Origin: Streptomyces spinosus
Lineage (GTDB): Bacteria; Actinomycetota; Actinomycetes; Streptomycetales; Streptomycetaceae
Assembly: GCF_020400655.1 (NCBI RefSeq)
Contig: NZ_JAINRC010000002.1
Coordinates: forward strand, 248,001-312,000
DNA: 64,000 nucleotides
Direction of reading: 5' to 3'
Numbering within the stretch: the stretch's first letter is position 1; every line of letters begins with the position of its first letter. The translations under genes and the position numbers were made by a program. This document shows, one piece after another, positions 47,513-56,428 of this stretch. Below the pieces are notes generated by a model that saw nothing but the letters and a program-made list of their open reading frames with translations, searched no databases and had not been told where the DNA came from.

Positions 47513-48853
47513 TCAGCCCCCGGCCACCTCACCCCGCGCAATCCCGGCCAGCGTCTCCAGCGCCCGTGCCAGGCACGCCTCCGGCACCGACCCCAGGCCG
47601 AGTCTGACCGCGTCCGGTGTGCGGCTCGGGTCGACGCAGAAGGCCGTACCCGGGGTGACGGCGATGCCGTGTGCCCGTGCCGCGGCCGTGAAGGTGTCCG
47701 CCCGCCAGGGCGCGGGCAGCTCCCACCAGGCGAAGTAGGCGGCCGGGTCGGACCGCACGGTGAACCCGGCCAGTCTCTCGGCGGCCAGCCGCTGCCGGCG
47801 CCGCGCGTCCTGCCGTTTGGCGGCCACCAGCCGGTCCACGGTGCCGTCGCCGAGCCAGCGCACGGCCGCCTCCAGCGCGAAGGAGCCCGCGTTCCACCCG
47901 CCGGAGCGGACGGCCCGCGCCACCGCCTCCACCCGGTCCTCCGGCACGACGGCGAAGCCGACGGTGAGTCCGGGGGCCACCCGCTTGGACAGGCTGTCGA
48001 CGAGGTGCACCAGGCCGGGAGCGAGCGCGGCCAGCGCAGGCGTGCCGCCGGGGTCCAGGAAGGCCCAGATCCGGTCCTCCACCACCGGCGCCCCCAGCCT
48101 GTGGACACAGTCGGCCAGCTCCCGCAGCCGTCCGGCGCCGATCGTGCGGGAGGTCGGGTTGTGCAGGGCCGGCTGGAGGTAGAGCGCGGACAGCGGCGCA
48201 GCGCGGTGGGCGGCGGCCACCGCCTCCGGCAGCGGCCCCTCCGCGTCCGCGGCGAGCGGGACCAGCACCAGCCCGAGGCGCGCCGCGATCTCCTTGACCA
48301 GCGGATACGTCAGCGGCTCCACCCCGACGCGGCCACCGGGACGGACCAGCGCGGCGAGGGTGGCGGCGATGGCCTGGCGGGCGTTGCCGGTGAACAGGAT
48401 CCGCTCCGGCCCGGCCCGCAGCCCGCTCCGGGCGAGCAGGGCGGCGACCGCCTCCCGGGCCGCCGGGGTGCCCGCCGCCGGGGCCGGCCGCAGCGCCTGG
48501 CCGAGCGCGTCCGGCCGCAGCAGCGGCGTCAGGGCCGGGGCCAGCAGTTCGGCCTGGCCGGGCACGGAGGGGTAGTTCAGCTCGAGGTTGACCAGGGGGG
48601 TGCCGGCCGCCTCGGTCAGGGCGATCCCCGGCTGCGCGTCCGGCGCGGTCGCCCGCACGAACGTGCCGCGTCCGACCTCGCCCACCACCAGCCCCCGGCG
48701 CACCAGTTCGGCGTAGACCCGGCCGGCCGTCGACGGCGCGATGCCGCGCCGGCGCGCGAACACCCGCTGGGGCGGCAGCCGTTGGCCGGGCCGTAGCCGC
48801 CCGCCGGTGATGTCGGCGGCGATCCTGTCGGCGATGCGCCGGTAGTCGTCCAC
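47513..48853 (-). CDS. MocR-type GntR regulator with aminotransferase domain
   Basis: The 446-residue product has a GntR winged helix (about 1-70: RIADRIAADITGGRLRPGQR, GIAPSTAGRVYAELVRRGLV) fused to a fold type I aminotransferase domain (about 95-446). The PLP lysine is in HLVDSLSKRVAPGLTVGF; the NPTSRTIG and EDRIWAFLDPG motifs match the family. MocR proteins sense PLP-linked amines or amino acids and bind direct repeats. GTG 48853 has GGGGGAG close upstream. It is divergent from an alpha/beta hydrolase, and two perfect 11-bp direct repeats lie in the gap, so that hydrolase operon is the probable target. Confidence 0.93.
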   Translation of the reverse strand: MDDYRRIADRIAADITGGRLRPGQRLPPQRVFARRRGIAPSTAGRVYAELVRRGLVVGEVGRGTFVRATAPDAQPGIALTEAAGTPLVNLELNYPSVPGQAELLAPALTPLLRPDALGQALRPAPAAGTPAAREAVAALLARSGLRAGPERILFTGNARQAIAATLAALVRPGGRVGVEPLTYPLVKEIAARLGLVLVPLAADAEGPLPEAVAAAHRAAPLSALYLQPALHNPTSRTIGAGRLRELADCVHRLGAPVVEDRIWAFLDPGGTPALAALAPGLVHLVDSLSKRVAPGLTVGFAVVPEDRVEAVARAVRSGGWNAGSFALEAAVRWLGDGTVDRLVAAKRQDARRRQRLAAERLAGFTVRSDPAAYFAWWELPAPWRADTFTAAARAHGIAVTPGTAFCVDPSRTPDAVRLGLGSVPEACLARALETLAGIARGEVAGG

Positions 48854-48880
48854 AACTCCCCCTGTTCCCGGACCTGTTGG

Positions 48881-48934
48881 ATTGCACCGAGAGCAAAGAT
48901 TTTATTGCACCGAGCAGCGGCCGCCTCCTAGGGT
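48881..48934. promoter_or_regulatory. MocR direct repeats over a leaderless hydrolase promoter
   Basis: ATTGCACCGAG occurs at 48881-48891 and 48904-48914 (23-bp period). The second copy contains the -35 TTGCAC (48905-48910), followed by 18 nt and TAGGGT (48929-48934). The ATG at 48942 is 7 nt after the -10, so the hydrolase mRNA is probably leaderless. Confidence 0.75.
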
Positions 48935-48941
48935 CGTTGCC

Positions 48942-49745
48942 ATGCCCCCCTTCCTCGCATTCGAGGACAAAGACCCCGCAATCCCCTCCCGGGTCCCCCT
49001 CGTCCTCGTCCACGGCCACCCCTTCGACCGCACGATGTGGCAGCCGCAGCTCACCGAGTTCGCCGCGACCCGCCGGGTGATCGCCCCCGACCTGCGCGGC
49101 TACGGCGCCTCCCCCGTGACCCCCGGCAAGGTCCCGCTCGCCCGCCACGCCCAGGACATCACGGACCTCCTGGACCACCTGGGCGTGGAGACCTTCGTCC
49201 TCGCCGGCCTGTCCATGGGCGGCCAGATCGCCATGGAGTGCGCCGCCCGCTGCGGCGACCGGATCCGGGGCCTCGTCCTCGCCGACACCTTCCCCGAGGC
49301 CGAGACCCCCGAGGGCCGGCGGGGCCGCGAGGCCATGGCCGCGAGGCTGCTCGCCGAGGGCATGCGCGGCTACGCCGACGAGGTGCTGGAGAAGATGGTG
49401 GCCCCCTACGCCGACCCCGAGGTCAAGGCGCACGTGCACCGCATGATGACGGCCACCTCCCCGCAGGGCGCCGCAGCCGCGCTGCGCGGCCGGGCCGACC
49501 GCCCCGACTACCGCGCCCTGCTGGCGGCGCTGCCGGTGCCCGCCCTGGTCCTGGTCGGCGCCGACGACACCTACACCCCGGTCGCCCGCGCCGAGGCGAT
49601 GCACGCCTTGCTCCCGGACTCCGTCCTGCACGTCGTCGAGGGCGCCGCCCACCTGCCCAACCTGGAGCGTCCCGAGGAGTTCAACCGCGCGCTGACGCGA
49701 TTCCTGGCGCGGCTGGACGGCGCGAACGTAGGCTCGCCCGTGTGA
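48942..49745 (+). CDS. alpha/beta-hydrolase
   Basis: The 267-residue product has the oxyanion-hole HGHPFDRTMW, the nucleophile elbow GLSMGGQIA (Ser in GxSxG), the acid in VGADDTYTPV and the catalytic His in EGAAHLPNLERPEEF. It is a soluble esterase/lactonase-like hydrolase; no substrate can be assigned. It is divergent from a MocR regulator, with a promoter built over direct repeats, so it may act on an amine- or PLP-linked metabolite. The stop overlaps the next start by GTGA. No Shine-Dalgarno is present; initiation is probably leaderless. Confidence 0.92.
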   Translation: MPPFLAFEDKDPAIPSRVPLVLVHGHPFDRTMWQPQLTEFAATRRVIAPDLRGYGASPVTPGKVPLARHAQDITDLLDHLGVETFVLAGLSMGGQIAMECAARCGDRIRGLVLADTFPEAETPEGRRGREAMAARLLAEGMRGYADEVLEKMVAPYADPEVKAHVHRMMTATSPQGAAAALRGRADRPDYRALLAALPVPALVLVGADDTYTPVARAEAMHALLPDSVLHVVEGAAHLPNLERPEEFNRALTRFLARLDGANVGSPV

Positions 49746-50701
49746 CCCAGCGCTCCGGACGCGGGCCCGGCGCCTGGTGGGCCGGGCTGCCGCTCGCCGG
49801 GGTGAGCGTGGTCGTCGGCTGCCGGGCCGCCGGCACCGACGGCATCACCCCCGTGCCCCAGCTGCTCGCCTTCCTGCCCTGGCTGCTCGTACCGGCCGGC
49901 TTCGCGCTGCTGTGCGCGCTGCTCGCCCGCTGGTGGCCGGGCCTGGTCTGGAGCGTCGCCGTCCTCGGCCTGCTCGCCTGGTACGTGGAGCCGTACGGCA
50001 AGACCGCCGAGCCCGACGGGCCGCCGCTCGCCCGGCTCCGTGTGCTCACCGCGAACGCCGGGTCCGGCCGCGGCACCCCCGCCCTGGTCCCGGTCCTGCG
50101 CGGCCGACGGCCGGACGTGGTCTTCGTCCAGGAGTGCGCCTCCGGCTGCCGGGCCGCCCTGGAACGCGACTTCGCGGGCGTCTACCCGCACCGCCGGGCC
50201 GTCGAGGAGGACGGCTCCAAGGGCTCCCTCGTCCTGAGCCGCTTCCCGCTCCGGCCCGCCGCGGGCGTCCCCGGCATGCCCGGCGCCGTGGCCGACGTGC
50301 GCGGTCACGCCGTACGTCTCCAGCTCGTCCACACCGTGCCCCCGCTGCCGGGCCGGGTGGGCCGGTGGCGCCGCGACCTCGCCGGGCTCCGCGCCTTCGC
50401 CGCCGCCCACGACGACGGCCCCGTGATCCTCGCCGGCGACTTCAACGCCTCCCAGGACCACGCGGCCTTCCGGCGGGTCCTCGACACCGGCCTCACCGAC
50501 GCGGCCCGCCTCGCCGGCCACGACCGCACCCCCAGCTGGCCGTCCCGCACCGCCTCCGTCTTCGGCGCCCAGCTCGACCACGTGCTGGTGTCACGGGACT
50601 TCACCGCGACCGGCGCCCGCTTCCCGCGCGTGTCCGGCACCGGCCACCGCGCCCTCGTCGTGGACCTCACCCTGCACCGGCGGGACCGCACAGTGCGCTG
50701 A
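49742..50701 (+). CDS. membrane-anchored endonuclease/exonuclease/phosphatase family protein
   Basis: The 319-residue product has three N-terminal transmembrane helices (about 12-85: AWWAGLPLAGVSVVVGC, LLAFLPWLLVPAGFALLCAL, WWPGLVWSVAVLGLLAWYV). An EEP domain follows: RLRVLTANAGSGRG, VVFVQECASG, GSLVLSRFPL, VILAGDFNASQDH and QLDHVLVSRDF, ending TGHRALVVDLTL. The motifs supply metal-binding Asp/Asn/Glu and catalytic His. Substrates may be phospholipids, nucleic acids or phosphodiesters outside the cell. The start GTG overlaps the hydrolase stop (GTGA), so they form an operon under MocR control. Confidence 0.88.
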   Translation: MTQRSGRGPGAWWAGLPLAGVSVVVGCRAAGTDGITPVPQLLAFLPWLLVPAGFALLCALLARWWPGLVWSVAVLGLLAWYVEPYGKTAEPDGPPLARLRVLTANAGSGRGTPALVPVLRGRRPDVVFVQECASGCRAALERDFAGVYPHRRAVEEDGSKGSLVLSRFPLRPAAGVPGMPGAVADVRGHAVRLQLVHTVPPLPGRVGRWRRDLAGLRAFAAAHDDGPVILAGDFNASQDHAAFRRVLDTGLTDAARLAGHDRTPSWPSRTASVFGAQLDHVLVSRDFTATGARFPRVSGTGHRALVVDLTLHRRDRTVR

Positions 50702-50751
50702 CAGGACCGGACCGTGCACGCAGGGGGCCCGACCCGGATGGATCAACCGGT

Positions 50752-50763
50752 GATAATGGGCGC
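50752..50763 (+). promoter_or_regulatory. -10 box of probable leaderless FUSC promoter
   Basis: GATAAT (50752-50757) lies 6 nt before the ATG at 50764 with no Shine-Dalgarno between. Confidence 0.5.
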
Positions 50764-52707
50764 ATGTCCCGAGAGTTCCCCATCAGCCTCACCCCTCCCG
50801 ACTGGCTGGTGCGGAACCTCATACCCCAGCAGGCCCCGGTCAACGGGGCGGCCGTGGCCCGCGCCGCCCTCGCCATGGCCCTGCCGCTGGCGCTCGGTCT
50901 CGCCGCCGGCCGCCCGGCCTACGGCGCCCTCGCCTCCATGGGCGCCCTGTCCGGCGTCATCGGCGACACCGCCGACGCCTACCGCATGCGCATCCTGAAC
51001 ATCGCCGTACCGCAGCTCCTCGGCGCGGTCGGCGTGGCCCTGGGCACCCTGGTGTACGGGCACGGCTGGTACGCGGTGGCCGTGGTCACCGGTGTCGCCC
51101 TGGTCTCCGGCATGATCTCCACGATCGGCGCGGTCGCCTCGGTCTCCGGCCTGCTCCTGCTGCTCAACTGCGTGGTGGGCGCGGGACTCCCGCTGCCCTC
51201 CCCCTGGTGGCTCGCCCCGGCCCTGCTGACCGGCGGCGGCCTCCTCGTCCTCCTCCTCGGGCTGCTGGCCTGGCCGCTGCGCGCGGGCGTGCCCGAACGG
51301 GCCGCGGTCGCCGCCACCTACCGCACGGTCGCCACCCTCCTCGCCACCGCCGGCACCGACCGCACCGAGGAGTACGAGGAGGCCCGCCGCACCGTCACCC
51401 ACTCGCTGAACCAGTCGTACGACCTGATCCTGGCCCGGCGCGCCCGCCACCACGGCCGCAGCCCGGACCTGACCCGGCTCCTCGCCCAGCTGAACGCGAT
51501 CACCCCGGTGATAGAGGCGGCCCCCGCGGCCCACCTGGCGGCCCGCCCGCTCCCCCCGCAGGTCCCGGAGGCCTTCCACCACCTGGCCGACGCCGTCGCC
51601 ACCGGATCGAACACCCTCCCGTCCCTGCACCTGCCCGTCCCCACCACGGAGACGGCCCGGGCGGTGGACCACGCCCTGCGCCACACCGCCGAGGTCGTCA
51701 CCGCCCCCGACGTCGACCCCCGGGGCATCGACGACCGCCTGGGCCGGCCCGCCGCCCTCGGCATCCGCACCGCCCGCGCGGCCCGCAACGTCGTCCTGTC
51801 CGCCAACTCCTGGCGCTACGGCGTACGCCTCGCCGTCTGCATCGGCATCGCGCAGGCCCTGGTCTCCCTGATCCCCGTCCCGCGCTCCTACTGGGTCGCC
51901 CTGACCATCACCTTCGTCCTCAAGCCCGACTTCGGCTCGGTCTTCTCCCGCGCGCTGCTGCGCGCGCTCGGCACGGTGGCCGGTCTGCTGATCGCGGCGG
52001 TGGTGCTGGCCGAGGTCCCGCTCGGCTGGTGGGACGTCCCCGTCCTCTTCCTCCTCGCCCCCCTCGTCCCGGCCCTCACCCCCCGGGGCTACGGCTACCA
52101 GACGGCCGCCATCACCCCGGTGATCCTCATCCTGTCCGACGTCCTCAACCACCAGGGCACGGCTCTCCTGCTGCCCCGGCTGGCCGACTCACTCCTGGGC
52201 TGCGCCGTCGCCCTGACCGCCGGTTACCTCCTGTGGCCCGAGAGCTGGCACACCCGGGTCGGCGACCGCCTAGCCGACGCGGTGGCCGACACGGCGGCGT
52301 ACGTCGAGGCCGCCTTCGGTCCGCACGCCGATCCGTCCGCCCGGGCCCGCATGCGCCGCCGCCTCTACCGCGACCTGTCCGTCATCCGCACCGAGTTCCA
52401 GCGGGCCCTGACCGAACCGCCGCCCACCGGCAGGCGCGCCGCCGCGTGGTGGCCGCTGGTCGTCGCCGTGGAACGGATCGTGGACGCCACGACGGCCGCC
52501 CGCGTCCGCGTCCGCCACGGGGCGGCGGCGCCCTCCACCGCGGAGATCGCCCAGGTCACCCTGCAACTGCGGGAACTGTCGGAGGGCGTACGGAACGCGG
52601 AGATCCTCGTCGCCGTCCGCACCGACCTGACCGGGCCGGCGGGCAGCGTCCTGGAACCGCTGCGCCAGGAGGTCGCCACGGCCCGTTCGATCGCCTCCCC
52701 GCGCTGA
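50764..52707 (+). CDS. FUSC-family membrane transporter
   Basis: This 647-residue protein has two similar halves with several transmembrane helices each: an N-terminal cluster (about 25-185, AALAMALPLALGLAAGRPAY, LLGAVGVALGTLVYG) and a second cluster (about 360-510, VRLAVCIGIAQALVSLIPVP, RSYWVALTITFVLKPDFGSV, TVAGLLIAAVVLAEV). Each is followed by a cytoplasmic helical region. This is the fusaric-acid resistance/aromatic acid exporter (FUSC/YccS) layout. It probably exports organic acids or aromatics. ATG 50764 appears leaderless. No HlyD-type partner is adjacent, which is usual for Gram-positive members. Confidence 0.93.
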   Translation: MSREFPISLTPPDWLVRNLIPQQAPVNGAAVARAALAMALPLALGLAAGRPAYGALASMGALSGVIGDTADAYRMRILNIAVPQLLGAVGVALGTLVYGHGWYAVAVVTGVALVSGMISTIGAVASVSGLLLLLNCVVGAGLPLPSPWWLAPALLTGGGLLVLLLGLLAWPLRAGVPERAAVAATYRTVATLLATAGTDRTEEYEEARRTVTHSLNQSYDLILARRARHHGRSPDLTRLLAQLNAITPVIEAAPAAHLAARPLPPQVPEAFHHLADAVATGSNTLPSLHLPVPTTETARAVDHALRHTAEVVTAPDVDPRGIDDRLGRPAALGIRTARAARNVVLSANSWRYGVRLAVCIGIAQALVSLIPVPRSYWVALTITFVLKPDFGSVFSRALLRALGTVAGLLIAAVVLAEVPLGWWDVPVLFLLAPLVPALTPRGYGYQTAAITPVILILSDVLNHQGTALLLPRLADSLLGCAVALTAGYLLWPESWHTRVGDRLADAVADTAAYVEAAFGPHADPSARARMRRRLYRDLSVIRTEFQRALTEPPPTGRRAAAWWPLVVAVERIVDATTAARVRVRHGAAAPSTAEIAQVTLQLRELSEGVRNAEILVAVRTDLTGPAGSVLEPLRQEVATARSIASPR

Positions 52708-52791
52708 CCGCTCCCGCAATCCAGGGCCGCTAACCTTACGTGTCCGTCCTGGCCAGGGATTGACGGCTCCACCTCACGAAGGGTTGCGCAC

Positions 52792-54447
52792 ATGGGCATT
52801 CTCACTCTCCTGCGGAACGCGTTCGGCCGCTCACGCAAAGCACGAGCCACCGAGCCGGAGGGTGCGCCCGAGACCCCCGCGCTCTCCCCCTCGGTCCCGG
52901 AACCCCGCCACACCCCCACCGAGGAACAGGACCTGAAGGCAGCGGCCGAAGAACACGACCTGGTGGCAGCGGCGTTCGACAAGGTGAAGACCACCCCGTC
53001 CCAGCCGACGCCGACGCCCTCCAGGACCGAGGAGCCGGCCCCGCCGAAGGCCGAAGCGCCCCTCACCGCGCCCGAGAAGAAGCCCGAGGAGGAGCCCCCG
53101 TCCGAGACCACCCCCGAGGCCCAGGGCAAGGCCGAGAAGAAGCCCGAGGAAGAGCCGCCGACGACGGCCACCGCCGAAGTCCAGGACGAGACCGAGGCCA
53201 GGCCCGAACAGGAGCCCCCGGCCGAGACCGTCCCCGAGGCCCAGGGCAAGGCCGAGAAGAAGGCCGAGGAAGAGCCGCCGACGACGGCCACCGCCGAAGT
53301 CCAGGACGAGGCGGAGGAGACGCCCGCGCCGACGGCTGTGACGGAGACCGCGCCGAAGGCCGAGGAGACGCCCGAGGAAGTCGGGTCCGGATCGGCGGCC
53401 GACGCGGAGGCAACCGAGCCGGAGGCGGAAGCGGAGGTTGCGGCTCAGGCAGAGGCGGACGTGGAAGCGGATGCCGGCGAAGCCGAGGCAACCGCCGAGG
53501 CGACCACCGCCCCGCAGGCCGCCGACGGCGAGGACGCCCCACAGGGGCCACCCGCGGCCGACGACGAAAGCCGCACGGGTGGTGCGGGTGGGAACACGGA
53601 CGCCGAAGGCGAAGCCGAGGCGGTCACGGACCCGGCGCCGCAGGCAACCGGCGAAGCCGAGGCGGTCACGGACCCGGCACCGCGGGCAACCGGCGAAGCC
53701 GAGGCGGACACGGACCCGGCGCCGGCACCGGCACCGGCACCGCAGGCAACCCCCGAAGACGAGGCGGCTGACCGGGCCAAGCCCGCCAACACCCTCGCCA
53801 AGATCAGGTCCCGCACCCCCTCCCTCACCGCCGCCTACAAGGCCGCCACGACCACCCTCAAGAAGACCGACCTCACCGGCACCCGCGCCAAGGTCTACCT
53901 CGTCCTCGACCGCTCCGCGAGCATGCGGCCGTACTACAAGGACGGCTCCGCCCAGGCCCTCGCCGACCAGACCCTCGCCCTCGCCGCCCACCTCGACCCC
54001 GAGGCCACGGTCCACGTCGTCTTCTTCTCCACGGAGGTCGACGGCACCACCGACCTCACCCTCGCCCCGGACCACGAGACGAAGATCGACGACGTGCACG
54101 CGGGCCTCGGCCGCATGGGCCGCACCAGCTACCACGCGGCCGTGGAGGCGGTCGTGGCGCACTACGAGGAGAACGCCTCCCCCGGCACCCCCGCCCTGGT
54201 CGTGTTCCAGACCGACGGCGCCCCGGACGCCAAGACCCCCGCCACCCAGTCCCTCACCGAGACCGCCACCCGGCACCCCGCCCTCTTCTTCTCCTTCGTC
54301 GCCTTCGGTGACCACGACAACAAGGCCTTCGACTACCTCCGCAAGCTGAAGACCGGCAACACGTCCTTCTTCCACGCGGGCCCGACCCCGCGCGAGCTCA
54401 CCGACACGGAGCTCTACGAAGGCGTACTGGCCACCTGGCGCCCGTGA
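52792..54447 (+). CDS. VWA-domain protein with long acidic repeat linker
   Basis: The 551-residue product begins [18 protein letters not shown], followed by a ~320-residue low-complexity acidic Pro/Glu/Ala linker containing near-identical 40-residue repeats and shorter [12 protein letters not shown] repeats. Residues 365-551 form a VWA domain, with MIDAS motif VLDRSASM (DxSxS), the Thr in [23 protein letters not shown] and [20 protein letters not shown]. It resembles the VWA proteins of tellurium-resistance/stress clusters (TerF-like). No signal peptide, so cytoplasmic. GAAGGG lies 9 nt before the ATG. The repeats are probably disordered. Confidence 0.87.
   Translation: MGILTLLRNAFGRSRKARATEPEGAPETPALSPSVPEPRHTPTEEQDLKAAAEEHDLVAAAFDKVKTTPSQPTPTPSRTEEPAPPKAEAPLTAPEKKPEEEPPSETTPEAQGKAEKKPEEEPPTTATAEVQDETEARPEQEPPAETVPEAQGKAEKKAEEEPPTTATAEVQDEAEETPAPTAVTETAPKAEETPEEVGSGSAADAEATEPEAEAEVAAQAEADVEADAGEAEATAEATTAPQAADGEDAPQGPPAADDESRTGGAGGNTDAEGEAEAVTDPAPQATGEAEAVTDPAPRATGEAEADTDPAPAPAPAPQATPEDEAADRAKPANTLAKIRSRTPSLTAAYKAATTTLKKTDLTGTRAKVYLVLDRSASMRPYYKDGSAQALADQTLALAAHLDPEATVHVVFFSTEVDGTTDLTLAPDHETKIDDVHAGLGRMGRTSYHAAVEAVVAHYEENASPGTPALVVFQTDGAPDAKTPATQSLTETATRHPALFFSFVAFGDHDNKAFDYLRKLKTGNTSFFHAGPTPRELTDTELYEGVLATWRP
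53113..53310 (+). repeat. in-frame 120-nt repeat within VWA gene
   Basis: Two copies starting [10 protein letters not shown] (53113 and 53233) are offset by 120 nt (40 codons) and nearly identical over about 78 nt. Smaller 42-nt repeats ([12 protein letters not shown]) follow at about 53610-53740. Confidence 0.85.
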
Positions 54448-54529
54448 GCCCCACCCGGGGGGTGGACACCCGTCCACCCCCCGAAACGCATGTGAGTCGA
54501 TCTTCGGCGGGCCAGTAGGATTTCGACTT

Positions 54530-56146
54530 ATGGCGGCCACTGGATCCGAGAAGCAGGGTGGCAAGGCGTACTACGTCTCCACCCCCATCTACTACGTCAA
54601 CGACGCTCCTCACCTGGGCCACGCCTACACGACCGTCGCAGGCGACGTGCTCACCCGCTGGCACCGTCAGCGCGGCGAGAAGGTGTGGTACCTCACCGGC
54701 ACGGACGAGCACGGTCAGAAGATCATGCGCACGGCCGAGGCGAACGGCGTCACGCCCCAGCAGTGGGCGGACAAGCTCGTCACCGAGGCCTGGAAGCCTC
54801 TCTGGGAGCACCTGGAGATCGCGAACGACGACTTCATCCGCACCACGCAGAAGCGGCACACCGACCGCGTCCAGGAGTTCGTGCAGGACCTGTACGACAA
54901 GGGCGAGATCTACAAGGGCGGCTACGAGGGCCCTTACTGCGTCGGCTGCGAGGAGTACAAGCTCCCCGGCGAACTGCTCGACGGTGAGGGTGAGTACGCG
55001 GGCCAGAAGCTGTGCCCGATCCACAAGAAGCCGGTGGAGATCCTCAGCGAGGAGAACTACTTCTTCAAGCTGAGCGAGTACACCGACAAGCTCCTCGCCC
55101 ACTACGAGGCCAACCCGGACTTCATCCAGCCCGAGTCCGCGCGCAACGAGGTCGTGAACTTCGTCCGCCAGGGCCTGCAGGACCTCTCCATCTCCCGCTC
55201 GACCTTCGACTGGGGCATCCCGATCCCCTGGGACGACAAGCACGTGATCTACGTGTGGGTCGACGCGCTGCTGAACTACGCCACGGCGGTCGGCTACAAC
55301 GAGAACCAGGAGAAGTTCGAGGCCACGTTCCCCGCCGACGTCCACCTCGTCGGCAAGGACATCCTCCGCTTCCACGCGGTGATCTGGCCCGCCATGCTGA
55401 TGGCCCAGGGACTCCCGCTCCCCGGCAAGATCGCGGCCAACGGCTGGCTGATGGTCGGCGGCGAGAAGATGTCGAAGTCCAACCTGACCGGCATCAAGCC
55501 GCAGGACCTCACCTCGCACTTCGGTGTGGACGCCTACCGCTGGTACTTCCTGCGGGCCATCGCCTTCGGCCAGGACGGCTCCTTCTCCTGGGAGGACTTC
55601 TCCGCCCGGTACACCTCGGAGCTGGCCAACGACTTCGGCAACCTCGCCTCCCGCGTGGCCGCCATGGTCGGCAAGTACTTCGGCGGCACGCTGCCGGAGC
55701 CGGCCGCCGACGGCGAGGCGGAGAAGGCGATCCACGACGGCCTGGCCAAGGCCGTGTCCGAGGCGGACCGCCGCATCGGCGAGGAGCTGGACTTCCAGGG
55801 CGGGATCCTGGCCGTCTTCGACTTCGTCAAGCAGGTCAACGGCTACATCACGGAGCAGGAGCCGTGGAAGGTGGCCAAGGACGAGTCCGAGGAGGGCCGG
55901 GCCCGCCTGGCGACGATCCTCTACACGGCCGCGGAAGCGCTCCGCGCGGTGGCCGTGCTGCTGAACCCGGTGATGCCGAAGACCTCCCAGAAGCTCTGGG
56001 ACTCCCTGGGCGCGGAGGCCGGCCTCGGCGCCCTGGCCGGGCAGCGGATCCAGGACGCGGGTCAGTGGGGCAGGCTGCCGGCGGGTTCCACGATCACCAA
56101 GGGCGCGGTCCTCTTCCCGCGTCTGGAGGAGAAGCCGGCCGTCTGA
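54530..56146 (+). CDS. metG: methionyl-tRNA synthetase
   Basis: The 538-residue class I synthetase is complete. HLGH (28-31) is the HIGH motif; GGEKMSKSN holds KMSKS; a zinc knuckle appears as CVGCEEY ... LCPIHKK. FFLRAIAFGQDGSFSWEDF and the helical anticodon-binding region follow, ending with a short tail and no dimerisation domain. It charges initiator and elongator tRNA-Met. The ATG at 54530 has TAGGAT 8 nt upstream, suggesting a leaderless or near-leaderless mRNA. A perfect palindromic terminator follows the stop. In Streptomyces chromosomes metG lies close to aspS; here an accessory insert separates them. Confidence 0.98.
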   Translation: MAATGSEKQGGKAYYVSTPIYYVNDAPHLGHAYTTVAGDVLTRWHRQRGEKVWYLTGTDEHGQKIMRTAEANGVTPQQWADKLVTEAWKPLWEHLEIANDDFIRTTQKRHTDRVQEFVQDLYDKGEIYKGGYEGPYCVGCEEYKLPGELLDGEGEYAGQKLCPIHKKPVEILSEENYFFKLSEYTDKLLAHYEANPDFIQPESARNEVVNFVRQGLQDLSISRSTFDWGIPIPWDDKHVIYVWVDALLNYATAVGYNENQEKFEATFPADVHLVGKDILRFHAVIWPAMLMAQGLPLPGKIAANGWLMVGGEKMSKSNLTGIKPQDLTSHFGVDAYRWYFLRAIAFGQDGSFSWEDFSARYTSELANDFGNLASRVAAMVGKYFGGTLPEPAADGEAEKAIHDGLAKAVSEADRRIGEELDFQGGILAVFDFVKQVNGYITEQEPWKVAKDESEEGRARLATILYTAAEALRAVAVLLNPVMPKTSQKLWDSLGAEAGLGALAGQRIQDAGQWGRLPAGSTITKGAVLFPRLEEKPAV

Positions 56147-56163
56147 GCCGTGACGTGAGCGGC

Positions 56164-56197
56164 AAGGGCCCGGGGAGCGCGCGCTCCCCGGGCCCTT
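56164..56197. terminator. perfect palindromic terminator after metG
   Basis: A 17-bp arm (AAGGGCCCGGGGAGCGC, 56164-56180) is followed directly by its perfect complement (56181-56197). It separates metG from the convergent DUF397 gene. Confidence 0.88.
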
Positions 56198-56215
56198 CCG
56201 TCGTGAACCGAGAGG

Positions 56216-56428
56216 TCAGTTCCCGGACGCGTACGTCACGAAGTCCCCCCACGCCTCAGGCGTGAGGGCGAGGCGGGGACCGGCGTCCCGGTACTTGGAG
56301 TCGCGCACGTGGATGGTGCCGGGGGTGGTGGCGACCTCGACGCAGTCGTTGCCGTCGCCGCTGCTGCTGTAACTGCTCTTGAACCACGCCAGCGTGGAGC
56401 CGTCCCTGGTGGTGGGGTTGCCGCTCAT
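56216..56428 (-). CDS. DUF397 protein
   Basis: The 70-residue product has the DUF397 signature: LAWFKSSYSSSGDGNDCVEV, TIHVRDSKYRDAGPRLALTP and EAWGDFVTYAS. Streptomyces genomes encode dozens of these small proteins, usually paired with an XRE regulator with DUF5753, as here; the WhiJ-type cassettes are the best-studied example. They appear to modulate DNA binding of the partner and some pairs act as toxin-antitoxin modules. ATG overlaps the regulator stop (ATGA, 56425-56428), so translation is coupled. The exact role here is unknown. Confidence 0.92.
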   Translation of the reverse strand: MSGNPTTRDGSTLAWFKSSYSSSGDGNDCVEVATTPGTIHVRDSKYRDAGPRLALTPEAWGDFVTYASGN

